A stretch of 64,000 bases of DNA from Magnolia sinica (Eukaryota; Streptophyta; Magnoliopsida; Magnoliales; Magnoliaceae): positions 56,449,528 to 56,513,527 of the forward strand of contig NC_080587.1 in assembly GCF_029962835.1 (NCBI RefSeq). The letters are read 5' to 3'. Position numbers and translations under genes: made by a program. The notes beneath the pieces are model-generated. The model made no database searches and was not told the DNA's origin. It was given only the letters and a program-made list of their open reading frames with translations. Shown here piece by piece: positions 11,272 to 22,486 of this stretch. Position 1 is the first letter of the stretch. Every line of letters begins with the position of its first letter.

Positions 11272-13371
11272 GTATTCACGAGCCTGGACTGGGAAAGGGT
11301 ACTAAAAGCATGGATTTAACAGCCTGAAGTCACCAAGGCAAGCGACGGACCCTAGGATACCAAGATCGACAGATTTGCACGTCAGGGATCCAAGAAAATC
11401 GAGAAATTGAAGCTCAAGTGGCCTAAAAAGTGTCCAGAATGCAAGATCATAGGGTTCTCACCATCTGATCAGTTCGAAACTCCATACGTGGCCTGAGGAC
11501 CATAAATGAACCGTACACGTAAAATTTCATCCATTGGATCGCTGTGGAAGTGGCCCAACGGACATTTCAGCCCACAATTTACTGATCTGGGGCCCACCTG
11601 ATCTCTGGATACGCCTCATCTTCGGTCTCAATGCCTTAATTTTGACGATTCAGAAGATGGACGGTGCAGATTTCTCGCGAACATCATATGTGGATCCCAT
11701 ATGAGACAGAGGTGCATAGTACATAAGTGCACTAGCCGTGCACGGCATTAAAAACAAAAACAACTCCATCTCTGAGCGAGACTCATTCAAGTTCCGTGAT
11801 TTTTCATCCAACGTCCGCACACAGACGTGCGGACGAATCTTTGTGGGCCACCACCGTGATGCAATGGACTGATCCGGACCGTCCATCAGAAGCCCTTGCC
11901 CCCTATCATCCTCGCCTAGATGGCGGAATTTCAAGAAACATCGGAGGCTGGCTGTTGATCGTCAAAACTAAAGGCGGACGGCTGAATGAAATCATCCCTG
12001 GACCGCACCGATTTTTATCCAAAAACAGTGAGTCCCACCTATTTTTTCGAGCTGATACGAATAGACGAAGTGGATCTTTCAAAAAAACCAGTGAAGTGGG
12101 CCCCACCACGCGTCAGCGCGTACCCTGTTACGGGCGTTCGTGAAAACCGGACGCCGCTCGGCTTTCTCGGGCCGTTATGCGTCCATGATGGTGGTCGGAT
12201 GCATGATCCAGACCGACTAATCATGTGCAAGGTCTAATGTAACCATGCCCAAGAGGTCAGATCGTCAAACTGGTGGGCCAAACCGCACTAAACGCGGGTC
12301 GAACGCAAGCACTTCTTGCTTAAAATCAGAGCAATAGCGGGATTCTCTGGACAGATTCCTGCTCGTGAAACTTCCGCAGGGAGTGCGAAAATCCCTCTCC
12401 GAGGACAGCTCTATAAAGGGGGAGATCGGAGGCTTGAACGAGGGAGAAAAACGGAGCAGTGCTGCTGAGTCGTGGGGAGAGTGCAGCCGTGAACAGAGGG
12501 TGTGCTCGGTTTTGGAGAGAGAGTTGCTGGACGTGGCTGGAGGGATTCAAGCTGCTGGCAGCGTGTGGAGGACGGAAGAAAAGAAGACAGAGAGAGAAGA
12601 TGAGAGGGAAAAGATAAGAAGTTTTTCTTATTTTTCTTTTATTTTTCGTTTTCTTTTTCTTTTTATTTGCTTTGAGTTCAAGCCATTCATGTCTGGCTGA
12701 ACCTCTTAGCTAGGGCTAAGAGGTAAAGCCTGTAGCGTGATGGGAGACTTTTATTATGCCTTTTATTTAGACTGAATTAAATTTTGATTTAATTTTATTA
12801 TGAGAATATTTGTAGTCTTTAATGGCCTGTTGTGACTGACATTACAATGGGTTTGCAATGGCTTTGGGTATTTCCTTTTCCGTATTTTGATTGTGACGTC
12901 AGGAAGCCCTGTTGTTCGCCATCGTCTCCTGGGCATGGCTGGATGACGGTATCCTTCCTAACCTTCACAATCATCTGATTGGTTGGTAATTGGTTTAATT
13001 CTGTTGTTTGCTCTGTCTCCTGGGCATGGTTTGATGATAGAATCCATTCTGATTCATATTCCTTTCATCACATGAAGACTAAATCAAGTAGGTTCAGTTT
13101 GATTTCCATGAATCTTAATGCAAGCATAAGATCTCCCTGATCCCTACAAGTGGATCCTCTGAATCCCTAGTTTCCTTCCTCTGAATTCCTTAAAGTTTTA
13201 GATAATTATTCCACAATTATTCCTTAAATTCTATTTGGTTTAGATCACATCTTAGTCTAGTTCTATTTCTACCTAGTTTCAGGAAACGTACAAGTTTCAG
13301 TCCCTGTGGATTCGACCTCGGTCTTACCGAGTTTATTACTACATCACAACCCTACACTTGGGGAGTGAACA
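11272..13371 (+). mobile_element. Solo LTR of an Athila-like gypsy family
   Basis: It aligns along nearly its whole length with the LTRs at 43059-45157 and 52477-54577: GAGCCTGGACTG at the start, GGGGCCCACCTGATCT near 11589, a TATA box at 12412-12419, the CTCTTAGCTAGGGCTAAGAG hairpin near 12705, CCATCGTCTCCTGGGCATGG near 12918, and the closing GGGGAGTGAACA. The first roughly 100 bp of the family LTR are absent or replaced by small elements. No internal region adjoins either side, which suggests LTR-LTR recombination. An open frame at 12365-12700 lies just past the TATA box and looks fortuitous. Confidence 0.88.
12412..12419 (+). promoter_or_regulatory. TATA box of the solo LTR
   Basis: TATAAAGG at the position matching the TATA box of the full-length gypsy 5' LTR (44268). 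GA-rich sequence follows in both. Confidence 0.6.
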
Positions 13372-13523
13372 GATAGTTACAAGATAATTAGGTGATTGTC
13401 TGGGGTTTTTCCTCCGAAGATGTCTTGCACCTTGCCTTCCATATAAAGTGTCTTTTATAAGCAGAAACAGTTAAACAAAAATAAATTTATTTATGGTTGA
13501 TCACAGGGAGCAACTACAAGATA
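13371..13523 (+). repeat. 153-bp direct repeat, right copy
   Basis: Same sequence and length as 10164-10316. It begins at the last base of the solo LTR, so its left edge coincides with the LTR end. Confidence 0.92.
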
Positions 13524-14020
13524 CATTTCTGAAATATAAAGTGATTATATTAATACCAAGAATAGTTTACCACAAAAGTAAAGACTTGAATTATAACTAA
13601 CTATTGCTGCTATTGAATTATCGCTATTCTTAGGATAGAATTAAAATACGATAATGATAGAAAAAGACAATTTAATTTATTCAATTGGTTTGGTGTAAGA
13701 ACTGTTGCTTTATTGAATTCTTAATCCATTTATAGATTCCCACTGTAGCTTCTCTTCAAGCGTTTCTTCCTTTATTTGGTAGGAATAGTTTGGATATTTA
13801 CTTTTCCTCTTAACACATGTCATTTTAACTGCTCCTTCTGCTTGATCACTTTTCACCTCTTAGAACTTTCGACCATGTCCCGTTATCAACTAACATATAT
13901 CATCAATTTCACACTGCCTTAAATTTCTTAAAAAGAACCATAAATATTTTAAAAAATCATTCATTCGCTATACATTTTCCATGCAACATATGTCATTTTC
14001 TATATATATATATATATATA
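13524..14020. other. Spacer, nothing recognised
   Basis: AT-rich sequence ending in (TA)n at about 14000-14020. No gene signal. Confidence 0.4.
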
Positions 14021-14556
14021 AGGATATGGTTCTATGCAGTTGAGCTCATTGGAATTCCCATGAGGTTGAGCTGGTTGGGCCCCATTGTGATGCATGTCGA
14101 ACATCAACTCCATCAGTAGATGCACCATTCCATCGTGGGCCTTGAGCTTAAAAATCAAGTTAGTTGTGTGGGCCACACCACACTCAAAAGTTGAAAAGGG
14201 TTATCCTCCCATTAAAACATTCATAATCATTTGTTGGGCCCACCAAGATGTGATTCACAAATCCAGTCCATCCATTATGTATGTCCCACTTGGATGAGGG
14301 GTCAGACCAAGTTTTAGACGCATCCACGTTTTAGGTGAGCCCCACCAAGTGCTTTTATATGTTTTAGGTATACCTTTACATGATCTTAGATGGTGTGGTC
14401 CACACAAGTCATGGATTGACTTGATTTTTAAGCCCGAGGCCCACCATAGAATGGTGCATCTGATTGATGGGGTAGATGTCTGACACTCATCACGGTGGGC
14501 CCACACAACTCAACCTCATGGGAAGTTCGCAAGAGGTCGACCCAATAGAACCATTT

Positions 14557-14560
<4 letters not shown>
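14021..14560. mobile_element. Foldback element lodged in a (TA)n tract
   Basis: The left arm (about 14021-14210) and the reverse complement of the right arm (about 14370-14560) match through ATGGTTCTAT, CCCATGAGGTTGAG, GATGCACCATTC and TTAAAAATCAAG. Both outer ends pass straight into TA repeats. There is no coding capacity; small open frames inside are accidental. A deleted relative is at about 10348-10440. Confidence 0.8.

Positions 14561-14600
<40 letters not shown>
14561..14600. repeat. (TA)n microsatellite
   Basis: Pure TA run separating two small elements. Confidence 0.92.
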
Positions 14601-14602
<2 letters not shown>

Positions 14603-14762
14603 ACACAACTCATCATACGTGATTTGATTTGCATAATCTGAACGGTCCACGTCATGTGGTACCTCATGAAACACCCAGCGCCCAAATTTTACTTTGATTC
14701 AAAACTTTGGTGGACCACGGAAAAAGAAAACAATTTTCTCCCTTGACTTGCATCTCTCTTTT
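14601..14762 (-). mobile_element. Truncated small inverted-repeat element, copy 3
   Basis: Nearly identical to the first 160 bp of the copy at 10939-11232 (CATACGTGAT, GTACCTCATGAAACA, GGTGGACCACGGAAAAAG), then homology stops abruptly after CATCTCTCTTTT. The other end is missing. Confidence 0.8.
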
Positions 14763-14877
14763 GAATACATTCCTAGTGAAAGAGATTGTATGTGGTGTTT
14801 GGGTACCTGGAAAGCTATTCTCAAGAATCCAGTTATTTTGTTTGAATATTGTAAAGAGTTCTAAGCACAGGTGAGGC

Positions 14878-14880
<3 letters not shown>

Positions 14881-14953
<73 letters not shown>
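14881..14953. repeat. Long (TA)n microsatellite
   Basis: About 73 bp of uninterrupted TA, the longest such tract in the window. Confidence 0.95.
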
Positions 14954-14955
<2 letters not shown>

Positions 14956-15447
14956 AAGGAGCAACGAATATGCATTTATGGTGTAAACACCAATCGAACC
15001 TTGGAGAGGCGACGAACCATGGCTGGTTCATTGCTCAACGGCTCGAATCGGCCTCCTATGTCAATGAGTAAAACAAGGAAAAGAAAATTGGAGTAGGGCC
15101 CACAAATGTCCACTTAGTTTTTTGTGGCGTACAACATGCTAATTAAATTAGCATTCATGCTTTCTTTTCTTTTAAATATTCATGTTACATTTGAATATGG
15201 TACAAAAGGTGGTCTGGGAGTCCTTTGTGCGGTCCAACTGCTAAAGGAAGTGTCGTTGAATGGGACCATGGCCAACGTGATGCCACGTGTCGACAAGGCA
15301 ATAATCTTCACTAATGCAGATGTGAAAGGCACGTGATAGACAACTGTGGCAATTACATCACAATAGGCACGTGAGGGTAGCTTGTCCAGGAAGACTCGTG
15401 AATTACATTCATGACAAGTCCAGCATTGCAGTGCACGTGAACTGAAG
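14954..15447. other. Spacer, nothing recognised
   Basis: No gene signal. Open frames at 15124-15336 (+) and 15180-15491 (-) overlap each other and lack any domain I recognise. Confidence 0.4.
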
Positions 15448-15456
15448 AGTACGTCC

Positions 15457-15952
15457 GGGAGCGGATTAGGTGAGACTTGGACCTTACCCAAGACAGTGCG
15501 GCCCTTACTGTGGGGCCCACCTTGATATATGTATTATGTATCCATGCCGTCCATATGTTTTTCCAGATCATTTTAAGAGTTTATGTCAAAAATAAAGTAG
15601 GTCCAATTATCAGTTGGACTATACTATGAGAAATAGTGGTGATTGACCATCCTATCATTAAAAACTTCTTAAGGTGTACCTTAATGTTTCCGTAGTGTTT
15701 ATTTACCATCCAATCTGTTGATAAAAAAAAAACAAATATCAGTTTCATCCAAAACTTTTGTGGCCCATTAATGGTCAATCACCACTGTTTCTTATAGTAT
15801 GGTCCACCTGATATTTGGATCTGCTTCATTTTTGGTATAATGCCCTAAAATAATTTAGAAAAACGAATGGACGGTGTGGATACATAAGAAATACATCAAG
15901 GTGGGCCCCGCACCGTCTTGATGCAAGCCCGGGGCTCACCTAATCCGCTCCC
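15457..15952. mobile_element. Mutator-like foldback element, GGGGCCCAC family, copy 3 (best preserved)
   Basis: Starts GGGAGCGGATTAGGTGAG and ends with its inverted form, CTCACCTAATCCGCTCCC. Inside are GTGGGGCCCACCTTGAT, ATCCATGCCGTCCAT and the inverted right-arm equivalents. The flanking 9-mers AGTACGTCC (15448-15456) and ATTCCGTCC (15953-15961) agree at seven of nine positions. A 9-bp duplication and a G-rich end are typical of Mutator-like elements. No transposase, so it is non-autonomous. Confidence 0.85.
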
Positions 15953-15975
15953 ATTCCGTCCTGCCTCATCTATGG

Positions 15976-16215
15976 GGCCTGCTATGGTGCATGCATTGTA
16001 TGTATGGCTTTTATCCACGCTGTTCATCCATTTTCAGATATCATTTTATTAGTTGACGTTCAATCCCCATTGTGTGGTCCATTCTCGTCTTGGATTTACC
16101 CCAGTTTTTGGCTCATGCCTTAAAATAATATGGAAAAATGGATGGATGGCATAGATAAGACCCACAAATCACAGTGGGACCTACAGAGGCCTGCTGGACC
16201 TATTTCGGGGTGAGA
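15976..16215. mobile_element. Shortened foldback element, GGGGCCCAC family, copy 4
   Basis: A left-arm part (GGGCCTGCTATGGTGCATGC, TCATCCATTTT) runs into a right-arm part (GGATTTACCCCAGTTTTTGG, CATGCCTTAAAATAATATGG, GATGGATGGCATAGATAAG) with most of the middle deleted. It begins 23 bp after copy 3. Confidence 0.65.
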
Positions 16216-18380
16216 TGCAATCCTCTTCCATTGCAGTACACGGGAACTTGCACACGAATTTAAAATTACATAAAAATGCTTGCTAGGATAAAATCTGCAC
16301 CATTAGTGATTTAGTATTAACCTTAAACCATTAGTGCTGAGCAGCAGCATATGTCCAAATTACCTAAACACCCTCGTGTTCCAACTCCTTTCCATGTCAC
16401 TTTAAAATCCAAAGTCCATTATAATAGAAGGGTTTGTTTGGACATGAGATCCAACAAAATTGAGATTAAATCTAATTCTAATTTTAATCATAGGGTCCAA
16501 GCTCTTAATGTGGAATTTGTGGCACTCAAAGGAATGCTCTCTCATGCATAAATGCAATTGTAGATGTGTGTGTGTGTAAAAGAAAGCCAAATACAAATAC
16601 AAATGTAAAAGGGTAAAAGGAAATTATAATGATTACATTTGCTACAAAGTTAAATTTTACTGTGAATTTATTGTAAAAACAAACAATGGTATAATATAAT
16701 CATTATAATAGGATATAAGTGATGTCACCATACAATTATAGGAGGAAGTAATTATTATTTACTCTAGCTAAGTACAAATGTGATTGCAGTAATCATACTT
16801 GGAAAATCGAATAGGCCTTATACGTTTTTAATGCAAGACTTCTTAGGAATCTATATATCCTTTATCAAATAGTGCATGCCTCAGAGATTTAAAATTATAT
16901 AGAGGTGCTTTTTGAAAAATGAAATTACAAAAATATATTGATCTTTAAATTTTAGTGAAAATTGAGACTTGTAGGTCCCATCTGACATGCGCATAACATC
17001 CATGCCATCCGACATATGCACCCTACTATGGTGATTGGATGAACAAAAAATCAGATTGATTAAATCATCATATGTGCTACACTTGAATTTGGATGTTTTA
17101 ATCTATATATATTATTTTTATGGATTGATGCACCTTATGAGTCTATCCATCATATTTTTGGTTTGCCTAATAACCAATATGAGTTTTGGTCTATTACAGT
17201 GGGATATCAGACACTTATCAAGTTGGCCCTTCTTTTTGAGTTCTTCACTTTGTGAAAAAAAAAGATGGAAGATTAATAAGAAAAAGGATAATAGCTTCTC
17301 ATCTGAAAATGCATGGGCTGAGAATAGCAGTTTCTCAAGGCACTATTTGGTAAGTTTCAAATTGTGAGGGAATTTTGTAGTAGAAATCCCTAAAATCTAT
17401 GTTAATAGTGTTTGTTTTTTGTTAGCAAGATCAAAACTGTATGTTTAGTGAGCAGCTACATTCTTAAGTCTCCCAGCAATTCTAATTTTAAAATAAATGT
17501 TTTTTTTTCCTTACACTTTTAAAACTAAAAGTTGACTTATCACCAAAAAGGCTAGGAACATCCACAAAAATTCAACAATATACATATTTTACCTTACTGT
17601 ATCCATGACCATCATGGCTCTCTATAGGCCAGGGCCAACAAAAAGAAAAATGATTAAGATTAGTTTGACTAATTCATGTTGAAAAAAATAAAAATTTAGA
17701 ACATAAAGAGGACAAAGGAAAAATATAATGAGACAATCAAATATATTTCTTTTTTCTGATAGTTCCAGCAAGTGGAAATCTAAACCCTAGTTGCAGAAGC
17801 AAAAATTCACTCTCTTACCGACGAGTTATACACATTATTTATAGAAAGTTTAAATAATTAATATATTTATTTACTTACTAAAAATAACTTTTATTTTCTA
17901 AATTTATTTTTATTACAAAAACACAATAATTCAAAAGGTTAAAATTTAATTTATTGTTAGACTTAGATCTTACGATTAAGAGTTTTATATTTATTCTAAT
18001 TTTAGGCTAATGTCCTAATAAGAAACACCACGTCTGGTGAATAAAGTAGCTAGATGTGATACAAACAACATCATAAGTTCCACAAGCAACTTAGGTTCAA
18101 ATTATTTATGCATGCAATTAAACTTTGGAAATGCAAAATTAGAAATCAAACCACCTATTAATGGACAGTTGCTTGTTGGATCTTAATTGTTCATTCGATG
18201 ACAATAGATTAAATCAATTAGAATGATCTTGATCCGGTCATTTTTATTGAGATATAATTAGTGAATGGCTAACAAATATTTTGGATTATTTAAAAGACAT
18301 GCATACTTGTCCTGTCTCTATTGGCTCTGTTAATGGGTATGGTTCACCATATGCCTCTTGTTCATCAAAATGAGGCGTGA
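16216..18380. other. AT-rich spacer without recognisable gene
   Basis: About 2.2 kb without conserved coding or repeat ends that I can identify. The open frame at 17035-17367 (110 residues) is rich in Leu, Ile and Phe and resembles no family I know. AT-rich blocks occur near 16620-16800 and 17840-18000. Confidence 0.4.
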
Positions 18381-18755
18381 ACAGAAAAATGAGGCAGATC
18401 AGTGTTGATTGAATGCCCACCATTAAAAACTTCCTAGGGTCCACTGTGATGTTTGTTTTTCATCCAACTTATTAATTAGGTCACAAAGACTTAGATGAAG
18501 AGAAAAAACAAAATATCAGCTTTATTCAAAACTTTTGTGGCTCCAAATAAGTTTTTAACGATGGTTGTTTAATCACCATTATTTCCTGTGATGCAGTCCA
18601 CCTAAAATTTGGATCTGTCTCATTTTTGGGATAATGCCCTAAAATAAGCTGGCAAAATGGATAAATAGCCCGGATAAAACCTATACATCATCATGGGGCT
18701 CACAACACTAACCTCAATAGTTAAATGCCATTAGTGTGACCCACCTGTTCATTAA
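18381..18755. mobile_element. Foldback element, GGGGCCCAC family, copy 5
   Basis: Carries GATTGAATGCCCACCATTAA, CTAGGGTCCACTGTGATG and the right-arm blocks GTCCACCTAAAATTTGGATC, AATGCCCTAAAATAAG and ATGGGGCTCACAAC. Its distal part is repeated in tandem at 18762-19043. Confidence 0.7.
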
Positions 18756-19043
18756 AAACTAATTAATTAGGTCACAAGGACCTAGATGAAGACAAAACAA
18801 AATATCTGCTTTATTCAAAGCTTTTGTAGCTCCCAATAAGTTTTTAACGATGATTGTTTAATAACCATTGTTTCTTGTAGTGTGGTCCACCTAAAATTTG
18901 GATCTACCTCATTTTTTGGATAATGCCCTAAAATAAGTTGGCAAAATGGATAGATTGCATGGATAAAACCCATACATTATCATAGGGCTCACAACATCGA
19001 CCTCAGTAGTTAAACGCCATCAGTGTGACCCACCTGTTCATTT
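18471..19043 (+). repeat. Tandem duplication of about 291 bp within a foldback element
   Basis: ATTAATTAGGTCACAA occurs at 18471 and 18762, and GTGACCCACCTGTTCATT ends each unit (near 18753 and 19042). The units match throughout with scattered substitutions, so the duplication is not recent. Confidence 0.88.
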
Positions 19044-19770
19044 GATTAAGCTGATTTCTGAAACACAGGAAGAACATGAAAAAAGGCACCTCATAGACCA
19101 AGTAGGCGTGGTCCCTAGATCATGGTGTGGTCCACACATAAAATTGTAGTATAAGTTCTCTTCAATAGTTGCAGAGGGACTAATTTATTTATTAGGGGTG
19201 CACACGGTTCGGTTTGGTCCGGTTTTGGGGTGAAATCGGAACCGAACCGTTCCCTATGGTTTTAGGATTTTTGGAATCGGAACCGGACCGTGAAAATCGG
19301 TTCAGTTCCGGATCGGTTCCACGTTGGACTTTTTAAACTCCAGCCCAATTACGGTTGGACCTAGGAAGTTTTTAACAGTGGGTGTTCAATGAGAACTGTT
19401 TCCTGTGGATGGCGTGGATGTGCAACACCTACATCAAAGTGGGCCCCACAGTGAGGGAAACACCCACTAACGTGTTACTCGGGTGCCACCTAATTCACTT
19501 CTTTATTGGGAATAAACGTCCCACCTTAATTTTAAAATAGGATCTTCCTACATGAGAGCATCCATGAAGGGATCCCATTGTCCGATCACCAAACATGGGC
19601 TCCACTCCTACAAACTTAAGGACCTGACTTCCAATGGAAAGGATCTTTGATTCGACAATCATGTCCGTCCCATCTCTTTCCCTTTTCAGTTCAGTAAGGA
19701 CCATTACTACACTTCTCAACTGTCTATTTACAAGCCCCTGAACAAAGGAATAAGATACCCATTTGGGACG

Positions 19771-19772
<2 letters not shown>

Positions 19773-19816
<44 letters not shown>
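19773..19816. repeat. (GA)n microsatellite inside the hAT-like element
   Basis: Uninterrupted GA repeat. Confidence 0.95.
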
Positions 19817-19817
<1 letters not shown>

Positions 19818-19888
19818 CGGCGGGCGGCAGTCCTCAATTGGCGTTGGCGAGAGGGCAGGGCCGCAAGCAGGGGTAGGGCGCTCAACGA

Positions 19889-19908
19889 GGGGGGGGGGGG
19901 GGGGGGGG
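19889..19908. repeat. Run of 20 G residues
   Basis: Homopolymer inside the hAT-like element; its length may be unreliable in sequencing. It can in principle form a quadruplex. Confidence 0.9.
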
Positions 19909-20219
19909 CAAAGCCTAAAGGAGTTAGGGAACTTAGGGTTTTTTATTTTTTTTATTTTAAACTAAAGCTCGGATCCACGTTTCGTGTCATGGTTCAAATC
20001 TACGGTTCGTGTAACAGTTCGGTTCAATGGTTCGGATTTATGGTTCGGTTCGGTTCTACAAGGCCCTAAACCGGAACTGATCCGTAATCAACGGTTTTGG
20101 AAATTTTGGAACCAGAACTGGACCGTTAGCACCCTAGAACTGGACCAAACCGGACCGATCCGACGGTTCCGATCCGGTTACACGGTTCCAATAGTTCGAT
20201 GTGCACCCCTATTATTTAT

Positions 20220-20599
20220 GGAGTTATTAGATAGGGTAGCTGACTAAGTATGACCATTTATAGACGTGCACACTGACATTGTACCACAATCCAACCGTCT
20301 GAATTGTGGGCCTCACTAAAATGCTCATATCCCATAATAAGATTAATTGGAAGATCCTATACCCATACTTGTTTGTTGAATTTGGAACATGGGCTGTCTT
20401 TTTGGTCGTCCATTATTGGGCTATCAATCAAAAAGTTAAAAATAGTTATTTAATCTATTTATTTTTTCGGTCATGACAAATCTACTGTGGGCCCTACTAT
20501 TTATATAGTTCCAAAACCTGTTTATCTATTCCAAGTGTACAGTTTCTTTGTGTCTCCCTGTGCATGGTCATACTCTGGCGGATAAACAAGACAGGGAAT
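20220..20599. other. Spacer, nothing recognised
   Basis: No gene or repeat ends recognised. Confidence 0.4.
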
Positions 20600-20608
20600 T
20601 CACATGCA

Positions 20609-20896
20609 GGGAGATACTATAGTAGAACCGGAATATGGTAGTGGCGTACAACTATCACTCTACATCACACCTAAAAATTGTTATCCATTACCTTCTTATT
20701 ATTTACAACCATCAGTTTGAATGCCATATTTCATATAGATAGGATCATCCTATCCATGTTTTTTCTTGAATCAAAATCCATCCATGTGGGCCCCACTAGA
20801 TGGACAACTCTGATTGAAAGATAACCCTTCCACTTGTAACACATCGGTGTGGCTCTACCATATCCCAGTTCTCCAGGTTGCACGGTATTATCTCCC
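20609..20896. mobile_element. Mutator-like MITE with perfect 9-bp target duplication
   Basis: The left end GGGAGATACTA and the right end TATTATCTCCC are inverted. Further in, ATATGGTAG on the left pairs with CTACCATAT on the right. The flanks are the identical 9-mer TCACATGCA at 20600-20608 and 20897-20905. Arms of roughly 70 bp and a 9-bp duplication fit a Mutator-derived MITE of 288 bp. No coding capacity. Confidence 0.9.
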
Positions 20897-20905
20897 TCAC
20901 ATGCA

Positions 20906-21312
20906 TATTGGATCATTGGAGGGCATTTACAAAAAGCCTGTTTTTTTTTTTTTAATACATGTGATCATGGCCTGAAAGTTTGGATTTTTCCTTATTAGGA
21001 ACTATCTAATCTGAAATGTATCTGACAAATAGCTTAACATGTTCCAAGCCGTTAGATTCGGACCATATCTCGACGACCCATCAGTTATTACATATGAGGA
21101 CCAAATCCAAACAAAAAGGTTGGAACTGTTTTTAAGGGATCCTTGCAATAGCTACTCACGCAATTAGGATTTGGAATTCTACTTTACCCCACGTGCCAAT
21201 GTGGCACGAATTCAACTCTATTTCAATCAAGTAAAATTTTAAACATGTGTGGTCCAGCTGATGATCAGACAGGTAGATATGTGGGCCATGGTACATACAC
21301 AGTGAGGATAAC
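20906..21312. other. Spacer, nothing recognised
   Basis: Contains a T run at about 20940-20955. No gene signal. Confidence 0.4.
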
Positions 21313-21320
21313 GGTATGAG

Positions 21321-21924
21321 TACAGCTGGGCATGGGACGACTCGACTCGCACTTGACTCGTCCGACTCCTTCATATTGACTCGATTCAAATCAAAGGAGT
21401 GAGTCGGTCCGAATCGAGTAGGTTTCACTCAATCTGAATTCAAACCAAGTCGAGTCTGAGTTACCCAGTAACTCAGCCTGACTTAACCCGAAACTCGATC
21501 CGGTCAAACTCGACTCGATCTGAAATCCAATTAGACTCAAATTCAAGTACATACATAATAATAATAATTAAAAAAATTATAATATTTTTAAGTATCTCTA
21601 ACCCTACCCACTGCACCCGACCCTAAACCGATCTCAAATTCTCTCTCCCTCCCTCCCTCATTCTCCTCTTTTCCAAGCCGGGTAGCCACTTGCCACCATC
21701 ACCACCCTCCTCCTCCTCCCTCCCTCTCTCTCTCTCTCTCTCTCTCTATTCGATTTGGTGCTAACTCAACCCAACTCGGTATTTTTGATCGGGTCGGATT
21801 CGGTCCAGATTAGTCCAGGCCAGACCCGGATCAGTTTAGGCATGCTGGACTTGATATCAAGTCGGGTTGAGTTCGGGTCAGGCTTTTGATCGAGTAGTCC
21901 CACTCAACTCGATGTCCAGCTCTA
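21321..21924. mobile_element. Non-autonomous hAT-like element with CGACTCG sub-terminal repeats
   Basis: Ends TACAGCTGGGCAT and the inverse of TAGAGCTGGACAT, flanked by GGTATGAG (21313-21320) and GCTACGAG (21925-21932), equal at six of eight positions. Both sub-terminal regions are filled with CGACTCG, CGAGTC and GGGTC words. The centre has a CT-rich tract (21630-21748). No transposase. Confidence 0.75.
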
Positions 21925-21932
21925 GCTACGAG

Positions 21933-22486
21933 GGACCTAATCTCCCACCTAGGTGCCGGGAGGTTAATTTGCTAGAATACATCCTGACATTATTGGGATA
22001 CGTCCATACATTAATACTTGCGCTGGGATCAATCTGAGCCACTTATTTGATGGGCCTCCACTGGTTGGTTTATAGCAAAAAAGTAAAGATGCTTATATAG
22101 CAAACCTCTAAGTTCCCTATTTTCACGTGATGAAACATTAAGTAACTAGATTCTTACATTAAAAGGCGGACAAGAAATATAATCCATTGAGAGTAGCTAC
22201 AATGCATCCAGAAATATTTACAGAATACATCAGGACCGCTTACATTGGATCTTGGATATTGTTTGGTAATCCAAACCGTTTAACCAAAAAGATAAATGGA
22301 TAAAGATGAGTTGTTCAAAAATCTTCAAGGTTAGTTCCTAAACTTTTAATCAACTGCCTGCAAAACCAAGGCTAAAGAGACCGTCCAAAATCAGATTTTA
22401 AAAAATAATTAAATGATCAAATGGTTTCTATCACCCAGAGTTTCATTATTGGGTATTCCCATCCAATGTGAGGCCTTTCACATAAA
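21933..22486. other. Spacer, nothing recognised
   Basis: No gene or repeat ends recognised. Confidence 0.4.

Larger units (their letters stand above)
19193..20211. mobile_element. Non-autonomous hAT-like transposon with perfect 8-bp target duplication
   Basis: Terminal inverted repeats TAGGGGTGCACA and TGTGCACCCCTA are flanked by the identical 8-mer TTATTTAT at 19185-19192 and 20212-20219. An 8-bp duplication and a TAGGGGTG end are hAT hallmarks. Sub-terminal sequence on both sides is dense in GGTTCGG and CCGGACC words, probable transposase binding repeats. The centre has a piece of the GGGGCCCAC family (about 19340-19490), a (GA)n tract, a run of 20 G and a GC-rich stretch (19816-19888). 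No transposase is encoded. Confidence 0.93.

Noticed and set aside
12365..12700. 111-residue open frame close behind a TATA box
   Set aside because: It lies in the R/U5 part of a solo gypsy LTR and has low-complexity Glu/Arg and Phe stretches; it is not kept in the related LTRs.
17035..17367. 110-residue open frame as a possible small gene
   Set aside because: AT-rich hydrophobic composition, no domain recognised, and no supporting neighbouring exon.
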